Part shown: piece after piece, positions 1-11,345 of the stretch | Layout: each line of letters begins with the position of its first letter | Numbering within the stretch: the first letter of the stretch is position 1 | Origin: Kitagawia praeruptora | Lineage: Eukaryota > Streptophyta > Magnoliopsida > Apiales > Apiaceae | Reading direction: 5' to 3' | DNA: 64,000 nt | NCBI GenBank assembly: GCA_037693485.1 | Contig: CM075347.1 | Span: 139,656,501 to 139,720,500 of the forward strand | Notes under the pieces: generated by a model | The model's database searches: none | Seen by the model: the letters and a program-made list of their open reading frames with translations, nothing else | What the model was told of the DNA's origin: nothing | Made by a program: the position numbers and the translations under genes

Positions 1-219
1 CATATATACAGGTATTTGTTTGATATTTATTATGACTTTAATGATTCAAATGATACTCCGTAAAAATCAATGAACAAATTAATATGTGACTTTCACTTCA
101 GTGACCACTTTGATACTTAACTCATTTTATATTAGTATATAGATGCCTAACTACCCTTGTTATGCTTGTGGGCTACTGGGCTACACCACCTACATCCATT
201 TGACTTACATGAAATATAA

Positions 220-516
220 GGATTCGGTTCTGACGATCGTTTGTCAGGGACCGGCTATTTAACAATCGGTTTTACAATCGTTGGGTTGAGATTAAAGAAA
301 TAAAATTATGGTCCGCTATAATTTTCCGCGAATAGGCAAAAATTATGGTCCGTTATAATTTTCCGCGGATAGGCAGATTACCTTGCCTATTCGCGGAAAA
401 TTATAGCGGACAGTAAATTTTTTTTGTAATCTAGGGGGCCGTTGGATCATCCAACGGTGTAGAAACCGATTATTATATAACCGGTCCCTGACAAATGATT
501 GTCAGGACCAAAACCC
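220..516. mobile_element. Mutator-like MITE with 9-bp TSD
   Basis: A 297-bp non-coding element is flanked by a perfect 9-bp direct repeat, gaaatataa, at 211-219 and 517-525. Its ends are long imperfect inverted repeats: the left end reads ggattcggttctgacgatcg and the reverse complement of the right end reads gggttttggtcctgacaatc, and both continue into tttgtcagggaccgg. The middle holds an additional ~30-bp unit (tggtccg...taggc) present twice directly and once inverted, so the RNA could fold into alternative hairpins. A 9-bp TSD and ends starting with G are typical of MULE-derived MITEs. No transposase is present. Confidence 0.85.
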
Positions 517-525
517 GAAATATAA

Positions 526-933
526 TTACTTCATGTCCAATTATTTTTTTATGTTAAAAACCAATTGCCTGGCACGTATTTTAAAATTCAAATAAAATAT
601 AGTAACATAACTTATTTTTATAATTATTTTATATAAAAATAGAATAATACTATTTTAATACAAAGAAAAAAGAAAATATGAAAATTAAGGTACGTAACCA
701 ACCATCCTTAAAATACAATTTAAAATGTTTGTCAGACACTATCTCCGATAACAAAAATACACGTACAGACACCATCTCCAAAAGATAAAAAAACAGCGGG
801 ATAGTTATTTCTATTAGTATAATATAGCTAGTACGAGATTTGAATTACCCATTATTTCATTGGTCTTTACTAGGCCCGGCAATTTGACACGTGACACGTG
901 AATATGATATGAAACGATACAAAAATTATAATT
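526..933. other. AT-rich intergenic stretch
   Basis: No reading frame or recognised repeat is seen. Two overlapping-context G-box hexamers (CACGTG) lie at 888-893 and 895-900, just before the tacacgaaa repeat zone. No transcript can be assigned to them. Confidence 0.5.
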
Positions 934-936
934 TTG

Positions 937-1330
937 GGTTTTAATTTTTGGTACACGAAACACAAAAGTACACGAACACGAAATTACACGAAATATTTAG
1001 TATCGGATATGGGTTTTCATTTTGGGTACACGAAAGTACACGAAAGTACAGGAAATATTATATATATAATTTTTATATTTATATTTTCATTTCGTACTTT
1101 CGTTTTGGGTACACGAAAGTACACGAAAAGTACACAAAATTACACGAAAAGTACATGAAATATTATATTATAATTTTTATATTTTTATTTCGTGTACTTT
1201 CGTTTCGTTTCGTTTCGTGTAAATACAAAACATTTCGTTTTGGGTTTGGTTAGAATGATCAATACACGAAATAATTTAGTTTCGGTTTTAGTTCAGAATA
1301 CACAAAAACACGAAAGTACAAGATACGGTC
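937..1330. repeat. Irregular tacacgaaa-type repeat zone
   Basis: Variants of the words gtacacgaaa and tacacgaaa recur with irregular spacing, mixed with their reverse complement (tttcgtgta) at 1190-1220. Short open frames here are by-products of the repeat. Such cacgaa-rich tracts are common fragments of plant transposable elements, but I cannot name the family. Confidence 0.6.
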
Positions 1331-1429
1331 TCTACCCTCAACATTTATGTTATCAAATACTTTAGATATTCTAAAAGGAAGCCACAAATTTTTTGCCTGT
1401 GCTTTGCATGGCCACCTTCGGCTGAATGC

Positions 1430-1472
1430 ATATATATCCTTTTCTTTTTTTTGATAAAATATATATCCTTTT
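1430..1472. repeat. Tail-only retroinsertion with 14-bp duplication
   Basis: The 14-bp word atatatatcctttt occurs at 1430-1443 and again at 1459-1472. Between the copies is only a T-run followed by gataaa (15 bp). This looks like a target-site duplication around little more than the poly-A tail (minus strand) of a 5'-truncated LINE or SINE. Simple-sequence slippage in an AT-rich tract is the alternative. Confidence 0.5.
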
Positions 1473-1964
1473 TCTTATAATTACTATCTATTTCCCATTT
1501 ATAAGGTACGTACTTCTTATTTTCTGTTTGTATTACTAACTCAAATAGCAAACACTGAATATTTTGATTAGATTGAGATGTATAAAAGTAATCTCTAAAT
1601 AAGAAAATGATTTAATTAATAATTAATTTGAAAATTTGTATCAACTGATTAGTAATTGAAAAGTAAAACTGATTCCAATGTACTTGATCCTGTCGAATTT
1701 GTGTTTCTCGTAGTGGTTGGAAGGCTAAATCTGTAACTTTATTTTCTTGCTTTCCGACTTCTATGAGATGTAGGATTGTCAAATTATAATGCTTAACCTA
1801 TGAATTTGGTTTACACTCTTTCATTCTAAATTGAAATAACTTTATGATCTGGACGGATCATACTGGATGTAATTTCTTGATGCACCAGGTTACAATCATC
1901 TATCTCAAGCTTGCACGATTTATCGGATAAAATCACCTAACAAAAACCTTATCTAAAACTAGTA

Positions 1965-2223
1965 CTCCCTCTTTTTCATAAAACCTTTGCTATTCGGAAT
2001 GTTGGGACTGTTCATAACATGAGACAAATTACTAATTTACGCATAATCTATAAGACCAAATATAGTCATGAGTGATCTTGTTGGATTCGTATTTATGAGT
2101 ACTTTAATACAGTGAAGTTTTTATATCAAAAACTAATATGAAATTAAAGATATTAACGATCAAAAGTGTGTATTGGCAAACGTGTCCAAAGTAAAAAGGA
2201 AAAGTTTTTAGGAACCGGGGGAG
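1965..2223. mobile_element. Stowaway-like (Tc1/mariner) MITE, 259 bp
   Basis: The element runs from ctccctcttt to the complementary ccgggggag and is flanked by TA at 1963-1964 and 2224-2225, the Tc1/mariner target. It has the same length (259 bp) and clear sequence similarity (for example the cgaatccaacaagatcactcatgac-type core, here inverted) to the element at 23124-23382, so both belong to one family. It is non-coding. Confidence 0.85.
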
Positions 2224-2354
2224 TAACTTGGAATGGAAATGGTTTATAACAATGACATTTTAACTAGTATGCTGACTCGTTGTATTTTCTAAATTTTAAT
2301 TATTTTGGTCTGCAAAAGCACTTGTATGCCCTATGCATATGATTTCGTCCTTGA

Positions 2355-2572
2355 GGTCCGTTTGGATTGGGGGTTGAGAAGGGTTGGGTTGAGTTGGATT
2401 TAAATTTTAAAATTTATTTTTGAGAAAATTTTAAAAGTAAAATGTTGAATTTTGGTAAATTACGAAAGAATTAAAATAGTATTACATAATAAATCCAAAA
2501 TCTAACATTTTACCTTTAAAATTTTTTCAAAAACAAATTTTTAAATTTGAACCCAATCAACCTCCACAGACC
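2355..2572. mobile_element. Fold-back MITE-like element
   Basis: The stretch from ggtccgtttggattg to caatcaacctccacagaccc is a long imperfect inverted repeat. Both arms contain aaaatttgtttttga-like and aaagtaaaatgtt-like blocks. The ggtccgtttgg terminus resembles hAT or Harbinger MITE ends. I could not identify a convincing target duplication, so the borders are approximate and the superfamily is open. Confidence 0.6.
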
Positions 2573-2579
2573 CAAGTTT

Positions 2580-4380
2580 CGTGTAATAACAGAAATTAAT
2601 CGCCAGAAACAGAACAATGTTCGAGTTCTCCCATTCCTATTAATTTTTACAAATTTGATACAAGACTATATGCTGATGTTGAAAGCTTTTCCGTAGAACT
2701 CACTGGTTTCTTCTTTTACCTGATGTTTATTTGTTTAGATGGTGCAGGATGTCTGCTTGTACAAAATTATCTCTTTATCTATTTCTTGGCAACAATCATC
2801 CATTTCAGTTTGGTGTTGAAAGATAATTTAGGAATTCTTTGTCTGTGACCACTTTATGACTGTTTTCTTTTGTTAGGTAGAATGTAGTCCGGGAAATTAA
2901 GGTACATTTTTTTGTCTCTCAAAAAGAATTTTACTTTCATAACAAAGAATTAATGTCTTTGTTTCCTGTTTTTTATGTCTGTAATCTGTGCTTACTTAGT
3001 ATTTTCATGAATCTCTATCATTATCAATACTTTTTGTTTGGTGCTAATGTGTTGTGTTGTATCCCTTTGTTTTCTAAAAGTAAATGTTGTAGGCATAGAT
3101 AAAGCATCTCCTAGATTTACTCTAATATTGATCAAAACTAAATGCGTGAAACTCTGTTCCTTTGTTTTTACATTTTACAGTCTGTGTTATAGGCTTATAG
3201 CATGTGGTTTTTTAGTTCTTCTGTAGATTGCTGGAACCAAATTTGAGGACATTGACTTGTCTGATATGATGGAGACTCTGATGAATATGATAAGAATGGA
3301 GAATGCCCAGTTTCCATAAATAACCTTGATGTTACATTTGAAGTGAAGATGTCAGAAATGAGAAGCGGCTAGCCAGGGACAAAGCATGTTGGAATGGCAA
3401 CGTAGTTATTTCGTGAGACTGAAGACCTGGAAGAAAGAAACTGGACGATCTTCTTATTATATATTGATCAGCAAAGGCACAAGTTAATTTGATGACATAG
3501 ATTAACAAAACACATGCAGTTTGATCGGAATGATTCCTCTGAACTATGACAATGAAAGTATTATTGTTGATTTTATGTGCTTATCGTTTTATGTTGTGCT
3601 CCAGATTACATGGAAACCATAATATTCTTATTGATTGGGAGGATCACACCATTTGGTTTCCCTATAGTGTTTTAAAGATCTATTGATCTGAATGCATAAC
3701 AATGCGGGCATTAACACCCTGCTTGGAGTGAACAGCTTGATCTTTGTACTTTTTGAATGTGCACTTACAATGGTGAAACTTTAGTTCTAATTTTTAGTGT
3801 TTGCTTAAGCACATCAGAGACCATGGATACATTACATACTAAATTCTCTCGGCTGGTGTTCGAAGTCTACTCGTTTAGAGCAAGGAATTTAGGAAGTCAA
3901 AGGCTAAAATCATGTCAAGATAATTTTGATACTTCTAGAATAAGAACTTGATTGAAATACTAATGCACAACTCCTCTCTTCTATTGAAATTTGTTCAAAT
4001 CTAATTACCTGCACTGGAATTGCCTACCCCTCTGAAGAAAACCTCTGTGTATCATTTGACTCGTACTTGGCACAACAAAAGAAAAAACATTTGACTCATG
4101 TAGTAACAACATCAAGTGCTCCTCTTATATTTTTTGTTTTAAATTGTATATTTCTAATCTGGGCAATCATCCGTACCTCTAAAACCCATTAAAACACAGT
4201 ACACCTATAACTCTACATGATATCTGTATTATCAATTATGCCCTTGAGGTTTAACAAATGCCAACATAAGTCAGGGGTATATTTGTCATTCACTTCAAAA
4301 AGCTGCACCCTGTGTTTGTTCATTTTAATGAAACCATACAAGCTATCTGCTGTATCCCCCTGTCTCTCCTCACTTTCTCC
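2580..4380. other. Intergenic DNA upstream of the SRA gene
   Basis: No intact gene is visible. At 3226-3320 a plus-strand frame follows a possible splice acceptor (ttctgtag) and encodes an acidic stretch. In the neighbouring frame it continues as an acidic D/E-rich tail, so it may be the frame-shifted last exon of a decayed gene. I do not recognise the protein and would not call a gene here. Confidence 0.3.
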
Positions 4381-4393
4381 CCAAGAAAAACAA

Positions 4394-4440
4394 ACACACA
4401 CACACAGAGAGAGAGAGAGAGAGGGAGGGAGAGAGAGGGA
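4394..4440. repeat. (CA)n(GA)n microsatellite in probable 5' leader
   Basis: A CA run passes into a GA run with a few GGGA interruptions. It sits about 70 bp before a likely splice donor and in the region expected for the transcription start of the SRA gene. GA/CT-rich tracts are frequent in plant 5' leaders. Confidence 0.8.
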
Positions 4441-4507
4441 GCTCCAGAATCTCACTAAGCTTCAACCTGCCGGTGTTGATAGTCCTATTTCCGCTTACTA
4501 CTACAAG

Positions 4508-5478
4508 GTCTACTCTCGATTTCTGTGCTACTTTTTCAATTTCATTTCCTGTATATACAACTTGTTTTCGTATGTAATGAGGCTGTACGGTCATTTTTTC
4601 AGTTCATACTAGTGTAATCATCATTTATTTTGCTAATATAAGCTTTTGTGTTCAATGTATTATGGATATACAGTTGAATTTTATTATATGTGCATTTGAG
4701 CTGAAAACCGCTTGGATCTACATTCATCTACTCGTTTTTTGTCTTAACATAGTTGATTTTACGCACTTCTGTTACGTATATGTGATACATGTGCTTTTGA
4801 TAGTGAATAATTTCTAGCGCGCAGCTTGTCTTTGGCTTGATTATGATGGATCGATGTATATTATTCGTGCTTACTTGTTTATTTCTATTTACTGTGCTTA
4901 TTCGGCTTGATTAGGCTATTGTATTCTGTAATTTTGCTATTCGAGACGTAATTTGATTTCTAGGCATCTTAATTTGTTGGACAGGTTTACGTATTTACGA
5001 TGGATCCTCTTCTATTTCTATTATTCATGTCAACTTCTTTATTTCCATTATAAAGTGCTTACATATTCAGTTATTTTACATTTTCTGTTTGCGTAAATTC
5101 TTACGTATTATATTATGTGTTTGTGCTATTAGAGGTTTTTACATATGTACACTAATATGCATTTTCAGATGTGAAGTTCTAGATGTTAGTTCATTGTAAT
5201 TTGTAATTGTGCTACTAGAAGCATAATTTGAATCTAGGTCTTTTTGTTGAATGTAATGTGTTTGTACAGAAATTTTTTTAAAGTATAAGTTTGTTGAATT
5301 GAAATCACTAGCAAGTACATACTACATGGATAGTAGTGTTATTATGATTGTTGTTGTTAATCGCTATTGTTATTTTATAATGGTGACTGTGCATATTATT
5401 GAGTAGTGGAAGTTTAAGTGGTTCTTTATATTTTTTAGTTGTAACAATTTGTAAATGAAACTTTTGGTTTTTTCTCAG
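4508..5478 (+). other. Putative leader intron of the SRA gene
   Basis: A donor-like ctacaag|gtctac occurs at 4507/4508, and a T-rich tract with tttttctcag ends at 5478, nine bases before the ATG. The interval is T-rich, as plant introns are. Many SUVH-type genes have an intron-less coding region with an intron in the 5' leader, which fits this arrangement. This is inferred from sequence alone. Confidence 0.45.
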
Positions 5479-5486
5479 GCTCGACA

Positions 5487-6104
5487 ATGGATAATGATGA
5501 GATAGCTACATTGTGGGTTGATCATATGTTATTTCGATTTGCTTTTCATCGTCATGTGGGCGGTCTCAGTATTGACTTAGCCTTAGATGCTGTTCGTGAT
5601 GAGATGGGACCTATTGTGGAGCCGATGATGGCACGGGCAGCCACTGTTGGCCATATACCTGGCATTCATGTAGGTGACGAGTTCAATTGCCGAGCAGAGC
5701 TTCATCTGGTTGGCCTTCATGATGATATGGTTCGTGGGATATCACTCGGTGTGCATCATCATGGTCATGAGGTAGCCACGTGTGCAGTGGCAGTCTTCGA
5801 GCGACACAATACTTTTTTAGATGAAGACTTGGTCATTTATGGAGCTGAAGGAGGGAATCTACGGGAGGCAAATCAACTTCATGTTAGGGTATTGGCTAAT
5901 CAGAGATGGACAAGAAGAAATATAGCAATGAGAAGCTCGTGTATATTTCAGACTGAAGTACGCCTTATAGTAAGAAGTCGGATGGCCGATAACACTTACA
6001 GATACAACTACCTTGGATTATTTGAGGTGTTAGATTGGCAGGAGGTCATGAGTGATGGATTCCGAGTATATGAGTTTCTTCTTCATAGAGTTGTAAATCA
6101 ATGA
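5487..6104 (+). CDS. SRA/YDG-domain protein, SUVH-like but without SET
   Basis: The 205-residue protein consists almost entirely of an SRA (SET- and RING-associated, YDG) domain, the module that reads methylated cytosine in plant SUVH histone H3K9 methyltransferases. Recognisable landmarks are the GHIPGIHVGDEF stretch (about residues 55-66), the ELHLVGLHDD block, the VIYGAEGGN turn (canonical plant form ends TGQGGN) and the WQEV tail motif. The signature YDG is degraded to YNYLG, and the base-flipping loop (usually SGGYxDD) reads differently, so methyl-DNA binding may be altered or lost. No pre-SET/SET domain follows in any frame. The start follows a probable leader-intron acceptor. It could be a genuine SRA-only gene (such plant proteins are known) or a truncated SUVH duplicate. 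The family is fairly sure; function is not. Confidence 0.75.
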   Translation: MDNDEIATLWVDHMLFRFAFHRHVGGLSIDLALDAVRDEMGPIVEPMMARAATVGHIPGIHVGDEFNCRAELHLVGLHDDMVRGISLGVHHHGHEVATCAVAVFERHNTFLDEDLVIYGAEGGNLREANQLHVRVLANQRWTRRNIAMRSSCIFQTEVRLIVRSRMADNTYRYNYLGLFEVLDWQEVMSDGFRVYEFLLHRVVNQ

Positions 6105-8240
6105 CTTTTACTTTCAGGTATTATTCTAGCGATTTCACTTTTTTTAAGATTAGAGTGTAAATGTGTCTTATTTCACTCTATGTTTTTGCCTGACTTTTGC
6201 TTGTTTGCTTGCACATCGTATATTAATATGCATCAAATCAAATCAGGATATGCCATTATTGATAACATGTATTAGGAATTTGCATCATATTTAGAAATCT
6301 AAGTTTGTAATTAGCTTAGCAGTTGATGTGTTCTAAATGTAAATATGGATATATTGGTTCTCCTTAAAAAGGGAGCAAAGTTGAAGGCTACTAATTTTGG
6401 TTTGTCGTTCTTCAAAGAAGAAGGTTAGCATTATTGGTAATTTCAAAGACGAATGTTGCTAGTGAGGATCAAGTGAAAATAATTAAGCCACCCCCTGATT
6501 CAGTTCAAATATATTGGTTCTCCTCATGAAAAATAAGGCAATTTTGCAGTTGAAGGTAGTATCTGTTTCGCCTTAAGCTATTGCATGTTGAATAAATGTG
6601 ATACTGGTATAAATCCAACTAAACTAGTAAGCCCCGATTATATAGATGTTGGTTGTGAAATCCAGCCATGAGTTGCATCCTCTCAAATTGAAATTTTGTT
6701 TCGATAATTTCAGTCCCCACATCTTGTCTCTTGCAAGCATATCAAGTTAACAATGTGGTCTGACACCGATTTTCTAAGATTTCTCTTGTTGATAGCACTA
6801 ACTGCCCCCCTAATGTTTCATTTTAAAATAGAATTATGACCCACAGTCTGTAAGAATGAGAATGTATGTAAACGACTACGGTTAACGTAACTTATCTTAG
6901 ATGAGCTTCTGTCTTGTTTAGGGTTGTGATTAGTGTAGTCCCATGTTTTCTGCATATTCAAGAATTTGAGCTGCCTTTAGGTCCACTGGATCAACGAGGA
7001 TTGTTGACATGTCCTCTGCAGTTTGTACCCTTTCTTTCTCATATATGACCAAGTGCTTTTGTTTAGAAGACTTTGACTGTTTTCCTCCCTTTTCTGGCCT
7101 TAGCCCTAGACAGTATTGCTTGTTCTTTGATGATTTTTGTCCTACCTCTTCCCCATCCTAGGTTCATTAGGTATATTTTTTGACAGAAAGAATGCCTCGG
7201 GCTGTTAGAGTCTGTCTGTTGTTTTGGCTGAGTTTGCTTAGCAGAATATATGAGACTGTTCTAAGCTAGTTGTATTGTAGACTTGTAGTTGCCTTTTGTT
7301 TCAATTTGTACCAGCAGCCAAATCTGCGTATTTGTAATCAGCACATCCTCCATAGTGTTCGAGGTAATCTCATTGTTTTGTGTTAATTCAGCAGTTGGAA
7401 GATCTCCCTGTATCTGGTCCTGCACTTGGCCGTCTTGGTAAATGTTCTGATCTTCTGGTTCTGGCTAGACAGAAGTTTGTACATTGTCAACTGGATAGGT
7501 GTTCATTTGCATTAGGGTCGTAGCCCGTAGGTGTGTATGTGTTGCCAACTCTGTGTTTCCTCAACACTCTTCCCGATTTCGTCCATTGTTTAAGTCTAAT
7601 ATCTTAACCGTTAGATATTGAGTGTCACCAACTTCAGACACTCCGCCACTAGTGTCAGTAATGAAGAGATTGTAATTCGTTAGTACTGGTATATAATTTT
7701 CAAAATTATTTAAATTTCAAGCACCCTTAGTTCAATTGTAGCATTGTTCCATATTGCCTCTAGTGCCGCATCTACATTATGTGGATGATTTGTTTCAATA
7801 TAAATCATGTTCTCAATGAAGTTGTTGCCACCAGATGTTGTGACAGTTTTGATGAGTGTTCCCCAATTTTTCTAAAGTGAGACTAATGTCTCGGTTGTCC
7901 AGACTAAAGTTGGCAATCCTCGGTGTGTCTTGGAGGTTCAAGTATTTGAGTTCCTTCAAGATGTGTCCTAACCAGGTTGGATAGAAATCGTCAAATAGAT
8001 CTTGGTGGAGGAAAGTGGTTATGAATTTAGTGCAAGACAAGGCTGTGGCCTTTATGTAGTTAATCCCCACAATTAACAGTTTTTCTTGAATCAAGTATAA
8101 GCTGTTTGTTATTTTGTTCGTTTAATCATATTTTCATCACTTCCGTTTCTTTAACATGTTTGTGTTAGCTTTTTAAAAGTTACGTACTACCTTACTTAAA
8201 GTTACTACAAACGATCTTATATAGTAAGATGATTGTTCAT
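6105..8240. other. Gene-poor stretch after the SRA gene
   Basis: No intact gene is seen. Minus-strand translation around 7270-8094 shows short open pieces separated by stops: a Q/E/N-rich one at about 7270-7510 and a 93-residue one at 7813-8094. These could be remnants of a minus-strand gene or transposon, but I recognise no domain. Confidence 0.35.
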
Positions 8241-8247
8241 GCAGGAG

Positions 8248-8353
8248 ATAGTTTTTGTGAATGCTAATATGGAGGGGATGCTGATTCGGAATGCTGATGG
8301 ATAGTTTTTGTGAATGCTAATATGGAGGGGATGCTGATTCGGAATGCTGATGG
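8248..8353 (+). repeat. Perfect tandem duplication of 53 bp
   Basis: The 53-bp unit beginning atagtttttgtgaatgc and ending gctgatgg is present at 8248-8300 and immediately again at 8301-8353, with no differences I can see. Its perfection indicates a recent slip or repair event. Confidence 0.9.
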
Positions 8354-8863
8354 GGATGCTATGCTGACTTGGATGTTATTAAGACTAGGGCATTCCATTT
8401 CTGTTGGTTGCTCAGAGACCTTAATATCTGCTCTTCTTATAGTAATGCAAATATAACCGACTAAGTTCAGTCTTATGGTAAAGGTTCGAATATCAATTAT
8501 CAACCATTCATATAAAATTATCATCACAAAGTTTGGTACTTTGCAACTTTGGTAATTGATATTTCTACAATTTTTTAGGCATTAAACATCAAAAACTCTG
8601 GTTTGTTTTACTTTACCAAATCCAAAAGTTGGTTGGCAAAAGCAATATCTGCTGTCCTTACGCAGTAATACCAGTTGTACAAAATTATTTAGTAGTATGT
8701 TTTAACCGTTTTTATGATGATGAATGATTTCTTATATAATTTATGATAATGCGGTAATACCACTGAAATGGAAGAAAAGGGTCGATAGGATTAGATATTG
8801 ACGAATTTTGGAAGAGGTTGATCGACACTTTTTAACAAAAAGTGTGAGTGATGAGTGACTGTT

Positions 8864-8914
8864 ATGCTATATATGTTTTTTTTTTTTTTTTGACAGAATG
8901 CTATATATGTTTTT
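8864..8914. repeat. Tail-only retroinsertion with ~17-bp duplication
   Basis: The word atgctatatatgttttt occurs at 8864-8880 and, allowing for the T-run, at 8898-8914. The intervening 17 bp are a T-run followed by gacaga. As at 1430-1472, this resembles a target duplication around the bare poly-A tail of a truncated retroposon on the minus strand. Confidence 0.5.
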
Positions 8915-9720
8915 ATTGTTGATATATGTTGTAATGTAGAAAATAGAACTTTAATCTGATTTTCTATATTGATTAGATCTGATCCTCAACCAAAAACAAA
9001 CAACCCCTTGTATTTTGATGCAATTATGAAGCCTTCTTGGTCAACTTGCATTTAAAGTTGTCATTCTTTGCATCTGATTGGTATTGTTTCTTAATTCTTT
9101 GTTTTAAGAATTAAAATAGAATCTTTTATTGTTAATTTGATATGGGATTGTGTTTTCTTGATATTTGTAACTTATTTGTGTTGGCTCTGTTTCGGTGTGT
9201 AGTTCTGGAGTTTGTTATCACCTTTTTGGAAAGCATATCATATCAGTAGAATTCGGTCAAGGTTCAACTTTTACCTTTGATACAGAAAGTATACAGGGCA
9301 GCATTTGTTGATTTCAGTTTATGTGTTAAAAGGGGCCGAGCCAATACTTCCAATCCCGTGGTGAACTATTAGTAGTTGCTACTTGCTAGGCATGTTCATG
9401 GGTTCACTAAACCACTAAACCCATCATGATCCCTTTTTCGGTAAAAAAAAATTCGATATTTGATTGAATTAGAAAATTTCAAATCGATTTAAATGGGTTT
9501 TATATTTTTTTGACTAACCCAACTCGATCTAAAATATAAGTTCTTTTTTGATAATTTAATATAAATCTATATATTATATGCAAATATGCATTACATAATA
9601 GTAACTTAAAACTCGAGATTTTCTTTAATATTATATGATTTTTTCAATAATTTGAACAATTTTTTATGAAATGAATTTTGCAAATTAAATTTTTAAATGA
9701 TATAATTTGATAATAATTAT
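8915..9720. other. AT-rich intergenic DNA
   Basis: No gene is seen. The part near 9390-9550 (runs such as gggtttcactaaacccat and aacccaactcgat) looks like degraded repeat DNA. A similar-looking tract occurs near 19890-20060 inside the Helitron, but no clear alignment is visible by eye. Confidence 0.4.
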
Positions 9721-10158
9721 TATATATATAGAACACATTTCAGTAGAGACCATTTTTTTGTGGAGTCCTGGAGTCCACATTTATTCTATCTATATTCATC
9801 CACATTTAACAATGTTTTACCAATGTAAAAACGTTTTCCTCCTGAACATGATCGTAAACTGCTTCGAAACACGCCTAAACATCTCTTGAATTAAGTTTTA
9901 GAATTTTGTTATTGAACACTTGGTTCTGCAATATAAAATTTGTTCTGCAAATTCAATATTTTGTCATTGCGGGCAATATAATGTATATTTGTGATGGATT
10001 TTGACGATATTGTTGAAAAAACCCTAACTAATCTTTGTGATGATCGTAGAAAATTATTAAATGCAATGTAAAATACTGATGAATGTATGCAGAACAAAAG
10101 TGGACTCCAAGACTCCACAAAAAACATGGTCTCCACTGAACCCAACTCTATATATATA
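9721..10158. mobile_element. MITE with ~70-bp terminal inverted repeats
   Basis: The left arm tatatatatagaacacatttcag continues into gagaccat...tggagtcctggagtccac. The right arm is its reverse complement with a few changes (gtggactccaagactccac...atggtctcc...tatatatata). The 440-bp body has no coding capacity. The ends lie in TA repeats, so the target duplication and superfamily cannot be decided by eye. Confidence 0.7.
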
Positions 10159-10923
10159 AACATAATTATAAATTGGCCATATCATTTTTTTAAAAAGGAA
10201 AAATTTAGTTATAAAATATAGATAAGATAATATGTTTTAGCTGAAAAAAATAATTAGTCAATTATTAATTATTATGGTATTATTTTGTTGAATACAATTA
10301 TCCGTGATACTATTGGAAAGGAAGAGATTTTAGTAAGAAAAAATATAAAAGGTACCGTGCTTTAGCTGAAAATGTAATTTATTAGTTATTACTTATTGGT
10401 AATAATATTATGTTATTTTATTAAATATAGTTGCCCATAGTATTTTTAGAATATAAAAATGAAATCAATAAGTTATTTAAAAATAGAAAATGTAACATGT
10501 TTTTACCAACAATAAATATTTAAGTAAGGATAATTTAGTAAGAAAAGAAAGTTTGAAAATAAGATATTTTAGTTAGAAAATATAGAAAAGATTTTATATT
10601 TTAGCTGAAAAAGGTAATCAATTAGTTATTAGTAATTATAATTTTATTAGTTTATTTCATTAATAGAATGACCCGTGATATTTTTAAAAAGGAGAGTATC
10701 TAGTCAGAACAGTTAGAAAATATAATGTGTTTTAGCTGAAAAAGGTAATTGGTTAGTTATTAGAAACTATAATATCATTATTTAATTTTATAAAATAGAA
10801 ATACATGTTTCTACCAATAATAAATATTTAAATAAGGATAATTAAGTAAAAAAATCAAATTTGAAAATGAGATATTTTTGTTAGAAAATATAAAAAAGAT
10901 ATTACCTTTTAGTTGAAAAAGTT

Positions 10924-11048
10924 TTTTGTTTTTTGTTAATTTTTTTTAGACGATGTGTGACACCCAGGCAGACGTGCCCTCAGCCTAGTGGCTTCGGGCG
11001 CAACTTGCGTTCAAAGACTAGATGGTTCACAAGATTCTGCAATTCACA
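10924..11048 (-). pseudogene. Retrocopied 5.8S rRNA/ITS2 fragment
   Basis: On the minus strand 10948-11045 reads as the 3' part of plant 5.8S rRNA: it begins aattgcagaatc, contains tctttgaacgcaagttgcgc and gagggcacgtctgcctggg, and runs into gtcacacatcg. It then passes into an A-rich tail (T-rich on the plus strand, 10924-10947). The whole insert is flanked by a perfect 17-bp direct repeat, ttttagttgaaaaagtt, at 10907-10923 and 11049-11065. Relative to the usual plant sequence several CpG sites have become TpG or CpA. This is the structure of an RNA-mediated (LINE-type) insertion of an rRNA fragment, not an rDNA unit. Confidence 0.85.
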
Positions 11049-11345
11049 TTTTAGTTGAAAAAGTTAATTAATTAGTTATTAGTAATTATAATATTATTAG
11101 TTTATTTCATTAATTAGAACGACCATATTTTTAGACATAAAAGATTTTAGTTAGAAAAACTAGAAAAGGTAATAGCTGAAAAAGAGAGTTGGTTTGTTAT
11201 TATTTAGGAGTATAGAAAAGATATTACCTTTTAGCTAAAAAGGTAATCAGTTAGTTTCTAGTAATTATAATATTATTAGTAATTAGTTTATTTCATTAAT
11301 TAGAACGATCATATTTTTGAAAGATATTAGCTGTTAAAGGTAATC

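Noticed and set aside
934..1253. Two overlapping small plus-strand frames
   Set aside because: Made entirely of the tacacgaaa repeat; no independent coding signal.
7813..8094. 93-residue minus-strand frame as a gene
   Set aside because: No recognisable domain, no extension in either direction and stops all around; noted only as a possible remnant.
10948..11045. Functional 5.8S rRNA gene
   Set aside because: Only the 3' part is present, it has substitutions, a tail and a target duplication, and no 18S or 26S nearby.
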